A DNA stretch of 21,684 nucleotides. Origin: an uncultured Clostridia bacterium. Lineage in GTDB: Bacteria; Bacillota; Clostridia; TANB77; CAG-508. Of this stretch, positions 6,606 through 15,492 are shown piece after piece (position 1 is the stretch's first letter; each line of letters begins with the position of its first letter). The notes under the pieces are model-generated. The model did no database searches. It worked only from the letters and a program-made list of their open reading frames with translations, and had not been told where the DNA came from. Location of the stretch: contig CALXJL010000012.1 of the NCBI GenBank assembly GCA_944388615.1, forward strand, positions 1 to 21,684, read 5' to 3'. The position numbers and the translations under genes were made by a program.

Positions 6606-8363
6606 ATGAAGGTTCTAATAATAGAAGATGACAAAATTTTATCAGATACAATAAAGCAATGTATTTCGGGTAAATATGAAGTTATGCAAGAATATTCTGG
6701 AAGCGGAGGATATTTATTAGCTAGAAGAAATATATATGACATAATAATTTTGGATTTAATGTTACCAGAAATGTCTGGATATGATGTTTTAAAAAAACTA
6801 AGAGAAGAAAATATTTTTACACCTGTATTAATTCTTACAGCAAAAGATGGATTAGAAGATAAATTAAAAGGATTTAACTATGGGGCTGATGATTATTTAG
6901 TAAAACCATTTGAAAGTAAGGAATTATTAGCAAGATTAGAGGCTATAATTAGAAGAAGTAAAAATAATTATAGACCTAATATATTAAAATTTAAAGATAT
7001 GATAATGAATTTAGATACAAGACAGGTTACAATTAATCAAAGAGAAGTAATACTACTAGGAAAACAATTTGATATGCTAGAATATCTTATTGGATATAAA
7101 GATACTATAATAACAAAAAAATTAATACAAAATACATTTATAAATTTTATTATATTCACATTAATTTTATTAATATTTGATTTCATTATATATAATCAAG
7201 TTCTTCATTCATTATATAAAGATGTAGATATGATGTTGGAAAATGCTATACAAAGGTTTGGAGAAGAACATGAACCAATAGAAAAACCAAATGATATCCC
7301 AGATAGAAGGGCAAATAGAAGAGATGATGAAATAGAATTAAATCCAAGATTGATTTTTATAGAAAGAGATATAGATGGAAATATAAAAAACGAGGATGAA
7401 TTAGGAAATTTTAGCAATTATATTGATGATATTAAATTTAATTTCAACAATATAGGAAATATATATAATATTCAAATAGGAGAACAGTATTCATATAGAT
7501 GTATAAATTTTGAAACAGTTCAAAATGAAGAGAAAATGTATATTCAAGTATTGGTAAATGTAGATGGAGAAGTAGATACATTAGAAAACATATTAAATAT
7601 ATTAGTATTAGGAACATCAATATTAGTTGTTATATCTATTGGACTTAGTTATATATTATCTAAAAGAACAATGAAACCAATTATAGAATCATATCGTAGA
7701 CAAACTGAATTTGTACAAAATGCTTCTCATGAATTAAGAACACCACTAACTATTATACAGGCAAAACAAGAACTATTATTAACACAACCTAATGAAAAAA
7801 TAATAGATAAATCTGAAGATATTAATTTAACATTAAAAGAAACAAGGAGATTAACAAAACTTATAAAAGAATTAATGGATTTAGCAAGAGCAGATAATAG
7901 TAAAGAAGAATTAAAAAAAGAGTCTGTAGATATAAATAAGTTAATTGATGATATTTCTAAACCATATATTGAGATTGCACAAATGCAAGGGAAAAAAATT
8001 GAATTTGATTTAAGGTGTAATAAACCAATAAATGCAAATATAAGTAAAATAAATGAGCTTATGATAATAATCTTAGATAATGCAATAAAATATACTAATG
8101 TTGGAGATTTAATAACAATAAAAACATATTTTAAAGATGGAAAATGTAATGTAGAAATTCAAGATACTGGTATAGGAATTAGTGATGAGGGATTAGAGCA
8201 TATATTTGATAGATTTTATCGTGAAGATAAAGCTAGATCAAGAGAAACTGGAGGAAATGGACTTGGACTTGCAATAGCTAAAACAATAGTTAATATGCAT
8301 GGAGGTACAATAAAAGCAATGCATAATAAACCTAAAGGAACAATTATTTTAATAAAAATATAA
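6606..8363 (+). CDS. OmpR-type response regulator fused in frame to a sensor histidine kinase
   Basis: I choose ATG 6606, which follows GGAGG (6596-6600), over an upstream in-frame TTG. Residues 1-115 are a receiver domain: acidic pocket E7, D8 and D9, phosphoacceptor D50, T78 and K100. An OmpR-type winged helix starts near 125 but stops at about 170, before the recognition helix. The chain then runs straight into a kinase: TM1 (about 176-197), an external loop, TM2 (about 336-358), and HisKA with H375 in NASHELRTPL. The N-box (NAIKYT), G1 (DTGIGI), F (FDRFYRED) and G2 (GNGLGLAIAK) are all present. Separate regulator and kinase genes are the norm, so a deletion at the 7-A run (7115-7121) probably joined them. 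The kinase half looks active; the DNA-binding half should not recognise DNA. Confidence 0.88.
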   Translation: MKVLIIEDDKILSDTIKQCISGKYEVMQEYSGSGGYLLARRNIYDIIILDLMLPEMSGYDVLKKLREENIFTPVLILTAKDGLEDKLKGFNYGADDYLVKPFESKELLARLEAIIRRSKNNYRPNILKFKDMIMNLDTRQVTINQREVILLGKQFDMLEYLIGYKDTIITKKLIQNTFINFIIFTLILLIFDFIIYNQVLHSLYKDVDMMLENAIQRFGEEHEPIEKPNDIPDRRANRRDDEIELNPRLIFIERDIDGNIKNEDELGNFSNYIDDIKFNFNNIGNIYNIQIGEQYSYRCINFETVQNEEKMYIQVLVNVDGEVDTLENILNILVLGTSILVVISIGLSYILSKRTMKPIIESYRRQTEFVQNASHELRTPLTIIQAKQELLLTQPNEKIIDKSEDINLTLKETRRLTKLIKELMDLARADNSKEELKKESVDINKLIDDISKPYIEIAQMQGKKIEFDLRCNKPINANISKINELMIIILDNAIKYTNVGDLITIKTYFKDGKCNVEIQDTGIGISDEGLEHIFDRFYREDKARSRETGGNGLGLAIAKTIVNMHGGTIKAMHNKPKGTIILIKI

Positions 8364-8382
8364 AATTTAAGTTATACTTTAA

Positions 8383-8434
8383 TACAGGTATAGTAATTAT
8401 AGAATAAATGTAATTATTATACCTGTAATTTTTA
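8383..8434 (+). terminator. Intrinsic terminator of the efflux operon
   Basis: A 17-bp stem (8383-8399 with 8411-8427, one G-U pair) with an 11-base loop is followed by ATTTTTAT. It lies 20 bases after the kinase stop codon. Confidence 0.85.
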
Positions 8435-8436
8435 TA

Positions 8437-8465
8437 TTGATTAATAAAATATATAATGTTATAAT
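8437..8465 (+). promoter_or_regulatory. Promoter of the Gly-rich protein/pspA unit
   Basis: TTGATT at 8437-8442 and TATAAT at 8460-8465 are 17 bases apart, with TG at 8457-8458 forming an extended -10. It sits right after the upstream terminator and just before the ribosome binding site, so the leader is only about 10 to 20 bases. Confidence 0.75.
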
Positions 8466-8482
8466 GCAAATATAGGAGGGAG

Positions 8483-9457
8483 GTGTCACAAGAATTGGGA
8501 AGAAGTAGTGGCGGAGGAGGCCATAGCAGTGGCGGATTCGGCGGAGGACATTCATCTGGAGGATTCTCAGGAGGAGGACGATCATCAGGAGGATTTTCAG
8601 GAGGATTTGGTTCTTCATGGGGAAGATCCCATCATTCTCATTATCACTATTATGGTGGAGGTGGATATTATGGACCACCAGGTTATCACAACACTTCCTT
8701 AATTGTATATTTAGTAATTATTATAATGATTATAGTATTACCAGCAATAAGTATGTCATCCAGAGAATCAAATAATGTACCGAAAAATACTAAACAAAGA
8801 GAGCCTTTAAGTGGAGTTGTTTCAAAAACAGATTGGTATGAAGATAATATAGGATGGATTAGTAGTAAAAATGTACTTATAAGTGGTCTTGAAGATTTTT
8901 ATAATAAAACTGGTGTACAACCTTATGTGCTATTTGTACCATATTCAAAAACATATTGGAATGGATCAACTTTAAATGCAACTAAAGCAGATGGATATTT
9001 GGAGTCAGTATATTCTAATAAATTTAAAGATGAAGCTCATTTTATTTTTGCATATTTTGAATGTGAATTAGACTCGAGAAATGAAATGGATGGAGAATTT
9101 AGGTATTTAAGTGGATATAGTGCAGATACAATAATGGATAATGAAGCAATTAGTATTTTGTGGGGATATTTTGAAAAGAATTATTATGATACATCACTAA
9201 CTATTGAGGAAATGATCTCAAATACATTCTCAGAAACTGCTGAATCTATTATGAGTGCACCAACAAATGGTTGGGATTTCGCTAAAGTTGCGATAGTTAT
9301 TATCGGAATTGTTGTAGTAGTTATTATAATATATAGAATTTTAAAGCAAAAAGCTAAAAGAGAAAAAGAAAAAGAAGAATATACAAAAGAAATATTGGAT
9401 AAACCACTTGAAACATTTGGAGAAGACACAAGTGATTTAGAGGACAAATATAAATAA
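8483..9457 (+). CDS. Membrane protein with Gly/Ser/His-rich N-terminus, partner of PspA
   Basis: The start is uncertain. GTG 8483 lies inside the Shine-Dalgarno stretch (AGGAGGGAGGTG, 8474-8485), while TTG 8495 in the same frame is better placed and gives MGRSSGGGG. Residues about 5-75 are a low-complexity Gly/Ser region with SGGF and GGGHSSGGF repeats, ending in a His/Tyr-rich patch. TM1 (about 76-92) has the pattern SLIVYLVIIIMIIVLPAI. The external or cytosolic domain (about 110-255) has YVLFVPYSKTYWN and FIFAYFECEL segments that look distantly like a TPM domain. TM2 is about 270-286, followed by a charged tail. It is 30 bases before pspA and shares its promoter, so a role in membrane stress is likely but not shown. 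Confidence 0.75.
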   Translation: MSQELGRSSGGGGHSSGGFGGGHSSGGFSGGGRSSGGFSGGFGSSWGRSHHSHYHYYGGGGYYGPPGYHNTSLIVYLVIIIMIIVLPAISMSSRESNNVPKNTKQREPLSGVVSKTDWYEDNIGWISSKNVLISGLEDFYNKTGVQPYVLFVPYSKTYWNGSTLNATKADGYLESVYSNKFKDEAHFIFAYFECELDSRNEMDGEFRYLSGYSADTIMDNEAISILWGYFEKNYYDTSLTIEEMISNTFSETAESIMSAPTNGWDFAKVAIVIIGIVVVVIIIYRILKQKAKREKEKEEYTKEILDKPLETFGEDTSDLEDKYK

Positions 9458-9487
9458 AATAATATAAAATAGGAAGGAAGATATAAT

Positions 9488-10162
9488 ATGGGAATAATTA
9501 CAAGATTTAAAGACATTATGTCAGCAAATATAAATGCATTATTGGATAGATGTGAAGATCCAGCAAAAATGATTGACGAATATATGAGAAAAGTAACAGA
9601 AGAATTAGCAGAAGTAAAAAAAGAAACAGCAGGAGTTATGGCAGAAGAAAAACGTACAAAACGTGAATTGGACGAAAATAATGAGCAAATAAATAAATAT
9701 GATAATTTAGCTAGAAAAGCATTATCAGCTAATAATGAAGATGATGCAAGAGTGTTTTTAACGAAAAAGCAAGAATATGTAAAAAATGGTATTGATTTAC
9801 AAAAGTCTTATGATGTAGCACATGAGAATGCTGTAAAAATGCGTGAAATGCATGATAAGTTAACAAAAGATGTTCAAACATTGGAACAACGTAGAAAAAA
9901 TGTTAAATCAAAAGTGGCAGTTGCAAAAACTCAGGAGAGAATTAATAAAGTGGCAGGTTCTATGGATGATGCAAGTAATTCTATGAGAGCCTTTGAAAGA
10001 ATGGAAGAAAAAGCAGATCATATGCTAGATGAAGCAAATTCAATAGCTGAATTAGAAGGTAAACCAGATGATGCAGTAGAATCTTTAGAAGAAAAATATG
10101 CTGGGGCATCTGTTTCAGTAGAAGATGAATTAAAGAAAATGAAAGAAGAAATGGGAATGTAA
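9488..10162 (+). CDS. pspA: PspA/IM30 family membrane-stress protein
   Basis: This 224-aa protein is almost entirely helical coiled coil, with the family N-terminus (GIITRFKDIMSANINALLDRCEDP, an amphipathic helix that touches membranes). Typical patterns follow: a KMIDEYMRKVTEEL helix, charged heptads, and the RAFERMEEKADHMLDEA segment. It belongs to the PspA/Vipp1 (ESCRT-III-like) superfamily, which assembles on damaged membranes. AAGGAAGG precedes the ATG. Its only local partner is the membrane protein upstream; the usual pspBC partners and LiaR-type regulator are absent from this window. A 14-bp palindrome (AAACATATATGTTT, 10162-10175) overlaps the stop codon region but has no T-run, so it is not an obvious terminator. 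Confidence 0.93.
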   Translation: MGIITRFKDIMSANINALLDRCEDPAKMIDEYMRKVTEELAEVKKETAGVMAEEKRTKRELDENNEQINKYDNLARKALSANNEDDARVFLTKKQEYVKNGIDLQKSYDVAHENAVKMREMHDKLTKDVQTLEQRRKNVKSKVAVAKTQERINKVAGSMDDASNSMRAFERMEEKADHMLDEANSIAELEGKPDDAVESLEEKYAGASVSVEDELKKMKEEMGM

Positions 10163-10204
10163 AACATATATGTTTCAAAAGATTATAAAAAATGACACTC
10201 ACTC

Positions 10205-10233
10205 TTGACATGAACTAAAAACCAATATATAAT
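10205..10233 (+). promoter_or_regulatory. Consensus promoter of the T-box/thrS unit
   Basis: TTGACA (10205-10210) and TATAAT (10228-10233) match the housekeeping consensus at all twelve positions and are exactly 17 bases apart. Transcription should start near 10240, so control falls to the T-box leader downstream. Confidence 0.88.
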
Positions 10234-10239
10234 AATTGC

Positions 10240-10484
10240 AATAAAAATAGATAAAAACATAAATGAGACAAAGTAAAATAAAGGTTATCTTAAGAGAGAG
10301 TTGGTCATGGGCTGAAAGCTAACTTAGAAAAACATATTTGAAAAACTACCTCATTGTTTCTAGCAAAACTAGACGCATTGCTTGTGTTAAAGGCTATAAT
10401 TAAGTAAAAAATAAGGGTGGAACCGTGCATATAAATGTACCCCTAGACGTTTGATAAAACAAATGTCTAGGGGGTATTTTTTAT
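10240..10484 (+). promoter_or_regulatory. T-box riboswitch, threonine-specific
   Basis: The conserved T-box AAGGGTGGAACCGTG lies at 10413-10427, with TGGA at 10418-10421 able to pair with the end of uncharged tRNA. An AGAGAG element precedes the apical part of Stem I. The base of Stem I can form from AATGAG (10262-10267) and CTCATT (10350-10355). Just 5' of the latter are ACT (10345-10347) and ACC (10348-10350), both Thr codons; ACT is followed by a purine, as specifiers normally are. Uncharged tRNA-Thr should favour the antiterminator and allow transcription of thrS and the genes after it. Confidence 0.9.
10440..10484 (+). terminator. Regulated terminator of the T-box leader
   Basis: CCCCTAGACGTTTG (10440-10453) pairs with CAAATGTCTAGGGG (10460-10473) with one G-U pair and a 6-base loop, then a T-rich run. 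It follows the T-box immediately and is the structure that uncharged tRNA would prevent. Confidence 0.9.
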
Positions 10485-10521
10485 ACATTGCAAGACTACC
10501 CAAATAAGAAGGAGTGATATT

Positions 10522-12423
10522 ATGATTAAAGTTGAGCTAAAAGATGGTTCTATTATGGAAATAGAACAAGGAAGCAAAATAATTGATGTAGCAAAAAGAA
10601 TAAGTGAAGGTTTAGCAAGAATGACTATGGCAGGAAAAATAGATGGACAAGTACAAGATTTAAGATATGAGATAAATAAAGATTGCAAATTGGAGATATT
10701 AACATTTGATAGTTTAGATGGAAAAAAAGCGTATTGGCACACAACATCACATGTTATGGCACAAGCCGTTAAAAGATTATTCCCAAATGCAAAACTTGCA
10801 ATAGGTCCAGCGATTGATGATGGATTTTATTATGATTTTGATGTGGATAAACCATTTACAGATGAAGATAAGCAAAAAATAGAAGTTGAAATGAAAAAAA
10901 TAATAAAAGAAAATTTACCTATAGAAAGATTTGTACTTCCAAAAAATGAAGCATTAGAATTAATGAAAGATGAACCATATAAAATAGAATTAATAGAGGA
11001 TTTGCCAGAAGGAGAAGAAATTTCTTTTTATAAACAAGGGGAATTTGTAGATTTATGTGCAGGACCTCATCTTGAAAGTACTGGAAAATTAAAAACAGTA
11101 AAAATATTAAGTTCATCAGGAGCATATTGGAGAGGTAATGAAAAAAATAAAATGTTACAAAGAATATATGCAATTTCATTCCCAAAAGCCAGTCAACTAG
11201 AAGAACATATTTATAAACTAGAAGAAGCTAAAAAAAGAGATCATAAAAAATTAGGAAAAGAATTGGATTTATTTATGATGTCACCAGAAGGACCTGGTTT
11301 TCCATTCTTTTTGCCAAAAGGAATGGTTTTAAGAAATATCTTAGAAGATTATTGGAGAAAAATACACAAACAATATGGATATGTAGAAATAAAAACTCCA
11401 ATGATTTTAAATGAAGAATTATGGCATCGTTCAGGTCATTGGGATCATTATAAAGAAAATATGTACACAACAAAAATAGATGATGTAGATTTTGGAATAA
11501 AACCAATGAACTGCCCAGGTGGAATGATTGTATATAAAAGAGATATGCATTCTTATAAAGAATTACCTATAAGAGCCGGAGAGTTGGGGTTAGTTCATAG
11601 ACATGAAAAATCTGGTGAATTAAATGGTTTATTTAGAGTAAGATGTTTTACACAAGATGATGCTCATATATTCTGCATGCCAGAGCAAATTGAACAAGAA
11701 ATAAAAGGAGTAATTAGTCTAGTTGATGAAGTGTATGGTAAATTTGGATTTGAATATACAATTGAATTATCAACAAGACCAGAAGATTCTATGGGATCTG
11801 ACGAATTGTGGGAAATGGCAGAAGGTGCACTAGGAAAGGTGTTAAAGGATTTAGGAAAAGAATATGAGTTGAATGAAGGCGATGGAGCATTTTATGGACC
11901 TAAAATAGATTTTCATATTAAAGATTGTTTAGGTAGAGATTGGCAATGCGGAACTATACAATTAGATTTTCAAATGCCAGAAAGATTTGATTTAACATAT
12001 ATAGGAGAAGATGGAGAAAAACATAGACCGGTAATGTTACACAGAGTTATATTTGGTAGTATAGAAAGATTTATAGGAATAATAACAGAACATTTTGCAG
12101 GGGCATTCCCAGTATGGCTTGCACCAGTCCAAGTAAAAATATTACCAATATCAGATGCACATATAGATTATGCAAAAAAAGTACAAGAAGAACTAGAATC
12201 AGAAGGTTTAAGAATTGAATTAGATGATAGAAATGAGAAAATAGGTTATAAAATAAGGGAAGCACAATTGGAAAAAGTTCCATATATGCTAGTATTAGGT
12301 GAAAAAGAAATGGAGTCTGGAACTGTAGGAGTACGTAATAGAAAACAAGGAGATATAGGAGCCATCCCTGTAAAGGACTTTATAGCTAAAGTAAAAGAAG
12401 AAGTAGAAAATTTTGTAATATAG
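10522..12423 (+). CDS. thrS: Threonine--tRNA ligase
   Basis: This 633-residue enzyme has the full bacterial ThrRS layout. The TGS domain covers about 1-62, followed by the editing (SAD) domain with the HxxxH motif (H73, H77). The class II catalytic core has NCPGGM (Cys at about 331, a zinc ligand), motif 2 around RHEKSGELNGLFRVRCFTQDDAH, and motif 3 with the GSIERFIGIITEH end. The HGTP anticodon-binding domain covers about 535-633. It charges tRNA-Thr in the cytoplasm. The T-box leader upstream independently indicates threonine, which agrees with the protein. AGGAG precedes ATG 10522. recG follows by 65 bases without a terminator, so the two are probably co-transcribed. Confidence 0.97.
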   Translation: MIKVELKDGSIMEIEQGSKIIDVAKRISEGLARMTMAGKIDGQVQDLRYEINKDCKLEILTFDSLDGKKAYWHTTSHVMAQAVKRLFPNAKLAIGPAIDDGFYYDFDVDKPFTDEDKQKIEVEMKKIIKENLPIERFVLPKNEALELMKDEPYKIELIEDLPEGEEISFYKQGEFVDLCAGPHLESTGKLKTVKILSSSGAYWRGNEKNKMLQRIYAISFPKASQLEEHIYKLEEAKKRDHKKLGKELDLFMMSPEGPGFPFFLPKGMVLRNILEDYWRKIHKQYGYVEIKTPMILNEELWHRSGHWDHYKENMYTTKIDDVDFGIKPMNCPGGMIVYKRDMHSYKELPIRAGELGLVHRHEKSGELNGLFRVRCFTQDDAHIFCMPEQIEQEIKGVISLVDEVYGKFGFEYTIELSTRPEDSMGSDELWEMAEGALGKVLKDLGKEYELNEGDGAFYGPKIDFHIKDCLGRDWQCGTIQLDFQMPERFDLTYIGEDGEKHRPVMLHRVIFGSIERFIGIITEHFAGAFPVWLAPVQVKILPISDAHIDYAKKVQEELESEGLRIELDDRNEKIGYKIREAQLEKVPYMLVLGEKEMESGTVGVRNRKQGDIGAIPVKDFIAKVKEEVENFVI

Positions 12424-12488
12424 AAATAAATATAATTATATCTGTACGAAAATTAATTTTAAGAAATATGAAGGAAAGGTATAGATAA

Positions 12489-14534
12489 ATGGTTGATCTA
12501 AAAAAAGATGTAAAATATGTTAAAGGAGTAGGTCCAAATAGAGTTACACTTTTAAATGGACTAGGTATATTCACATTAGAAGATTTAATCTCCCATTATC
12601 CAAGAGATTATGAAGATAGAAGTAAACCAAAAAAAATAGCAGAACTTATAGATGGAGAAGAAGTGTTAATAGAAGTTTTTCCAGTATCTAGAATGACAGA
12701 AATACGAGCAGGAAAAATGAAAATCTATAAATTAGTAGTTAGAGATGATACGGGGACAATGATAATAACATGGTTTAATCAATCATATTTAAAAAATAGA
12801 TTTAAAATGGGAGAGAAATATAAATTTTTTGGTAAAGTTAATATGAAATATGGAAAAATGGAAATGAATTCTCCTGTATATGATAGTGAAGAAACGAATA
12901 AAAATACAGGGAAAATAATTCCTATATATCCAAGTACATATAGACTTAGTCAAAATACAATTAGAACAATAATTGAAAATGGATTGAATTCACTAGATGG
13001 AACATTAGAAGAAACATTGCCTGATTATTTGCTTTCTGAATATAATTTAGAAAGTCTAGAAACAGCAATACACCAAATACATTTTCCAAATGATTTTAAG
13101 GAATTTGAAAGAGCACGAAAAAGATTAGTGTTTGAAGAACTTTTAACAGTACAGATTGGTTTATTACATCTAAAAAATAAATATTCAAAAAATCAAATAG
13201 GAATAAGTTTTAATAAAAACGTAAAAATGTCTGATGTGATTAATGATTTACCATTTAAGCTAACAAAAGCACAGCTTAAAGTACTTGAAGAGATAGATGC
13301 AGATATGGAAGATGTAAAACCAATGAATAGGCTTCTTCAAGGTGATGTTGGTTCTGGAAAAACAATAGTATCTATTATAGCAGCATATAAAGCAGTAAAA
13401 TGTGGTTATCAAGTAGCTATAATGGCACCAACAGCAATACTTGCATCACAGCATTTAGAGAGTTTTGAATCTACACTTTCTAAATATGGTATAGAGTGTG
13501 ATTTATTAATTGGAAGTGTGACTAAAAAGCAAAAAGAATTAAAACTAGAAAAATTAAAAAATGGAGAAATAGATATTTTAATAGGAACACATGCATTATT
13601 AGAAGACAATGTGGTTTTTAAAAATTTGGGGCTAGTTGTAACAGATGAACAACATAGATTTGGAGTAAGACAAAGAAGTACAATAGCTTCTAAAGGCAAT
13701 AATCCAGATGTGTTAGTAATGACAGCAACACCAATACCAAGAACTCTTGCATTAATATTATATGGAGATCTAGATATATCTATAATAGATGAATTGCCCC
13801 CAAATAGAAAGAAAATAGAAACATATGCTGTTACAAAAGGAATGGAAGAAAGAGTAAATAATTTTATAAAAAAATTAGTAAATGAAGGAAGACAAGCATA
13901 TATTGTATGTCCATTAGTGGAAGAAAATGAAGAAATAGATGCAAAATCAGTATTAGAACTTTATGAAAAATACAAAAAAGAAGTATTTTCAGATTATAGA
14001 TTAGAATACATACATGGAAAAATGAGACCAAAAGAAAAAGATGAAATAATGGAAAGATTTAAAAATGGAGAAATAGATATTCTAATGTCAACGACAGTAA
14101 TAGAAGTGGGTGTTAATGTTCCAAATGCAAGTATCATGATTGTAGAAAATGCAGAAAGATTTGGTCTAGCACAATTACATCAATTAAGAGGAAGAGTAGG
14201 AAGAGGAGAATATCAATCTTATTGTATCTTGAAATATCAGGGGAAATCAGATATTATAAGACAGAGAATGAAAATAATGCAAGATACAGATAATGGATTT
14301 ATAATTGCAGAAAAAGATTTGGAATTAAGAGGAAGTGGTGAATTTTTTGGAACAAGACAACATGGACTTCCAGAATTTAAAATAGCAAATTTATTTGAAG
14401 ATATGCAGATCCTAAAATCAGTTCAAAGTGTTGCATTAAAAATTGAAAACGAAGATCCTAAATTAGAATTGGAAAAGAATTATAAACTTAGAAAAATGGT
14501 GGAAAATAAATTTGAAAATAGAATAGAATTATAA
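12489..14534 (+). CDS. recG: ATP-dependent DNA helicase RecG
   Basis: Full length at 681 aa. An N-terminal wedge/OB domain carries the usual KYVKGVGPNRVTLLNGLGI and LISHYPRDYEDRS opening. The helicase core has Walker A GDVGSGKT (about 284-292), TDEQHRFG (the RecG-type DEQH box, about 384), MTATPIPRTLAL (motif III) and the C-terminal QLRGRVGRG (motif VI). RecG remodels stalled replication forks and Holliday junctions. AAGGAAAGG precedes ATG 12489. It sits downstream of thrS and upstream of folD; this order is not one I can tie to function, but T-box read-through would expose recG to threonine control. Confidence 0.97.
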   Translation: MVDLKKDVKYVKGVGPNRVTLLNGLGIFTLEDLISHYPRDYEDRSKPKKIAELIDGEEVLIEVFPVSRMTEIRAGKMKIYKLVVRDDTGTMIITWFNQSYLKNRFKMGEKYKFFGKVNMKYGKMEMNSPVYDSEETNKNTGKIIPIYPSTYRLSQNTIRTIIENGLNSLDGTLEETLPDYLLSEYNLESLETAIHQIHFPNDFKEFERARKRLVFEELLTVQIGLLHLKNKYSKNQIGISFNKNVKMSDVINDLPFKLTKAQLKVLEEIDADMEDVKPMNRLLQGDVGSGKTIVSIIAAYKAVKCGYQVAIMAPTAILASQHLESFESTLSKYGIECDLLIGSVTKKQKELKLEKLKNGEIDILIGTHALLEDNVVFKNLGLVVTDEQHRFGVRQRSTIASKGNNPDVLVMTATPIPRTLALILYGDLDISIIDELPPNRKKIETYAVTKGMEERVNNFIKKLVNEGRQAYIVCPLVEENEEIDAKSVLELYEKYKKEVFSDYRLEYIHGKMRPKEKDEIMERFKNGEIDILMSTTVIEVGVNVPNASIMIVENAERFGLAQLHQLRGRVGRGEYQSYCILKYQGKSDIIRQRMKIMQDTDNGFIIAEKDLELRGSGEFFGTRQHGLPEFKIANLFEDMQILKSVQSVALKIENEDPKLELEKNYKLRKMVENKFENRIEL

Positions 14535-14551
14535 ATAAAATGAAGGGAGAT

Positions 14552-14581
14552 ATGTTGGCTAAAGATTTAGCTAGCATTTAA
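14552..14581 (+). CDS. Nine-codon upstream ORF in the folD leader
   Basis: ATG TTG GCT AAA GAT TTA GCT AGC ATT TAA encodes MLAKDLASI. It carries the only good Shine-Dalgarno in this gap (AAGGGAGA, 14543-14550), with weak spacing to its ATG. Its stop lies 6 bases before the folD ATG. It also contains a small inverted repeat (GCTA, 14558-14561, with TAGC, 14568-14571). It could be a leader peptide that couples translation to folD, or chance. Confidence 0.35.
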   Translation: MLAKDLASI

Positions 14582-14587
14582 GAAAAA

Positions 14588-15439
14588 ATGGAAATAATAA
14601 ATGGAAAAGAATTAGCAAAAAAAGTGAGAGGAAATTTAAAATTAGAGGCAGATAAATTAAAAGAAAATGGAGTAAATCCTAAACTTGCAGTAATATTAGT
14701 TGGAAATGACCCTGCATCAAAAGTATATGTAAGAAACAAAAATAAAGCTTGTGATGAAGTGGGAATAGAATTTGAAGAATTTCTAATGGATGAAAATATT
14801 ACAAATAAAGAATTAATAGAATTAATAGATGAGTTAAATGAAAGAGATGATATTAATGGTATTTTACTACAAAGTCCAATACCAAAACATCTAAATATAG
14901 ATAAAGCATTTGAAAGAATAAATTGGGCTAAAGATGTAGATGGATTTAATCCTATAAATGTAGGAAAATTAGTATTAGGAAAAGATACTTTTATATCATG
15001 TACTCCATTTGGAATAATGAAAATGTTAGAAGAATATAAAATAAAAACAGAAGGAGCAAATGCAGTAATAATAGGTAGAAGTAATATTGTTGGAAAACCT
15101 ATGATGCAATGTTTATTAAATAGTAATGCTACTGTAACAGTATGTCATTCAAAAACGAAAAATTTAGAAGAAATAACAAAAACAGCAGATATTTTAGTTG
15201 CTGCTATAGGAAAACCTAAATTTGTAACAGAAAACATGGTAAAAGACGGAGCTGTAGTAATTGATGTAGGAATAAATAGGAATGAAGAAGGAAAATTAGT
15301 TGGAGATGTAGATTATGAAAATGTAAAAGAAAAAGTTTCATATATTACACCAGTTCCAGGCGGAGTTGGCCCTATGACAATAGCAATGCTTATGAATAAT
15401 GTTATAAAAGCGACAAAGGAACAAAATAATATAAAGTAA
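14588..15439 (+). CDS. folD: Bifunctional methylenetetrahydrofolate dehydrogenase/cyclohydrolase FolD
   Basis: A full-length 283-aa FolD. Catalytic motif YVRNK (Y47, K51) follows VGNDPAS. QSPIP, DVDGFNP and the C-terminal PVPGGVGPMT are the folate-binding and signature motifs. The NADP-binding Rossmann section begins at VIIGRSNIVGKP. It interconverts methylene-, methenyl- and formyl-tetrahydrofolate, feeding purine and fMet synthesis. The protein ends in the family-typical way. ATG 14588 is the correct start because EIINGKELA is the standard N-terminus, yet AAGAAAAA just upstream is a very weak ribosome site; translation may rely on the short ORF before it. dprA follows by 53 bases. Confidence 0.95.
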   Translation: MEIINGKELAKKVRGNLKLEADKLKENGVNPKLAVILVGNDPASKVYVRNKNKACDEVGIEFEEFLMDENITNKELIELIDELNERDDINGILLQSPIPKHLNIDKAFERINWAKDVDGFNPINVGKLVLGKDTFISCTPFGIMKMLEEYKIKTEGANAVIIGRSNIVGKPMMQCLLNSNATVTVCHSKTKNLEEITKTADILVAAIGKPKFVTENMVKDGAVVIDVGINRNEEGKLVGDVDYENVKEKVSYITPVPGGVGPMTIAMLMNNVIKATKEQNNIK

Positions 15440-15492
15440 AGATATGTAAATAAAATTAAATGGGGGTAGGCATATAAAGGAAGGTATAAAAT

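Noticed and set aside
8483..8640. GGA-rich repeats as a DNA tandem repeat or CRISPR-like array
   Set aside because: The repeats come from Gly/Ser codons in a low-complexity protein region; there are no regular spacers and unit lengths vary.
10162..10175. Perfect palindrome AAACATATATGTTT after pspA as a terminator
   Set aside because: The stem is short and AT-only in its centre and no T-run follows. It could be an operator, but nothing else supports that.
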